Positions 63,780 through 64,000 of a stretch of DNA of 64,000 bases are shown in pieces. The translations under genes were made by a program, and so were the position numbers. Each line of letters begins with the position of its first letter. The first letter of the stretch is position 1. A model generated the notes under the pieces. The model was not told the DNA's origin, did no database searches, and saw nothing but the letters and a program-made list of their open reading frames with translations. This DNA comes from Ministeria vibrans ATCC 50519 (taxonomy: Eukaryota; Opisthokonta; Filasterea), in NCBI GenBank assembly GCA_943704425.1, contig CALSCP010001275.1:1-64000 (forward strand), in the 5' to 3' direction.

Positions 63780-64000
63780 TGACACGGAGAGTCACAGCGA
63801 TGGGGCGCGTGTGTCGCTGGCTCGTTGTGTGTCACGATATATGTATATGTGTGTATGTGAGTGTGTGGGCGTGTGTGTGTGTGAAGACAAAGAGAGCGGG
63901 AAGGAGACAGAGAGGAAAATATTACTAATGGTTATTATTATTATTTTTTTTTGAAAAACATCGCCACAACTCTACTTTCACGTGCCTCGTAGACCGTGAT
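63780..64000. other. Upstream region of the MFS gene at the window edge
   Basis: This holds a GT-rich segment (63846-63880), a GA-rich segment and a TTA/T run (63927-63952). It should contain the MFS promoter. No coding region is supported. Confidence 0.45.

Overview
The window is nuclear DNA from a eukaryote, most likely a free-living unicellular one. The genes are large and protein-coding, and many carry short GT-AG spliceosomal introns (about 48-510 nt). TAA, TAG and TGA all serve as stops, so the code is standard. Introns and spacers are full of GA/CT, CA/GT and TAA/TTA microsatellites. A FHOD-type formin, EPG5, VPS16, an ALIX-like Bro1 protein, a purple acid phosphatase and Sfi1-type repeats fit an opisthokont, apusozoan or amoebozoan relative; the exact lineage cannot be fixed from the sequence. 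No tRNA, rRNA, transposon or CRISPR array was seen. Splice sites were joined by hand, and in nearly every gene the reconstructed exons sum to a whole number of codons.

Layout: 1-264 (-) N-terminus of a partial gene; 440-8347 (+) EPG5, one exon, 2635 aa; 8458-9052 (-) the last three exons of VPS16; 9439-9827 (-) 5' exons of an unrecognised gene, separated from VPS16 by a GA-rich intron whose reading frames do not match; 10180-39218 (-) a giant gene for a predicted protein of about 9648 aa with six dynein/midasin-type AAA modules, Ig-like (ASH/HYDIN-like) repeats and four C-terminal von Willebrand A domains, 26 kb of it in one uninterrupted exon; 39361-39450 (-) a possible signal-peptide exon; 39535-46645 (+) a FHOD-like formin in 15 exons; 46969-51316 (+) a Bro1-domain (ALIX-like) protein with long Gln-rich helices; 51666-53057 (-) a membrane-anchored JmjC protein; 53123-55144 (-) a secreted purple acid phosphatase; 55352-56650 (-) an Sfi1-repeat protein; 57366-58979 (+) an unrecognised Gln-rich protein; 59379-60002 (+) a single-pass membrane protein with 40 cysteines; 60099-63779 (-) an MFS transporter in 13 exons.

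Several products act in endolysosomal membrane traffic (EPG5 and VPS16 in autophagosome/late-endosome-lysosome fusion, the Bro1 protein in ESCRT sorting, the phosphatase and the MFS carrier as likely secretory or vacuolar proteins). The formin and the Sfi1-like protein are cytoskeletal. Eukaryotic neighbours are not operons, so this may be chance.

The most novel object is the giant AAA-VWA protein. Its odd-numbered AAA modules (1, 3, 5) keep good Walker A and B motifs, while the even-numbered ones (2, 4, 6) are each degraded. This suggests three duplicated active/inactive pairs, with a tail of four MIDAS-type VWA domains.
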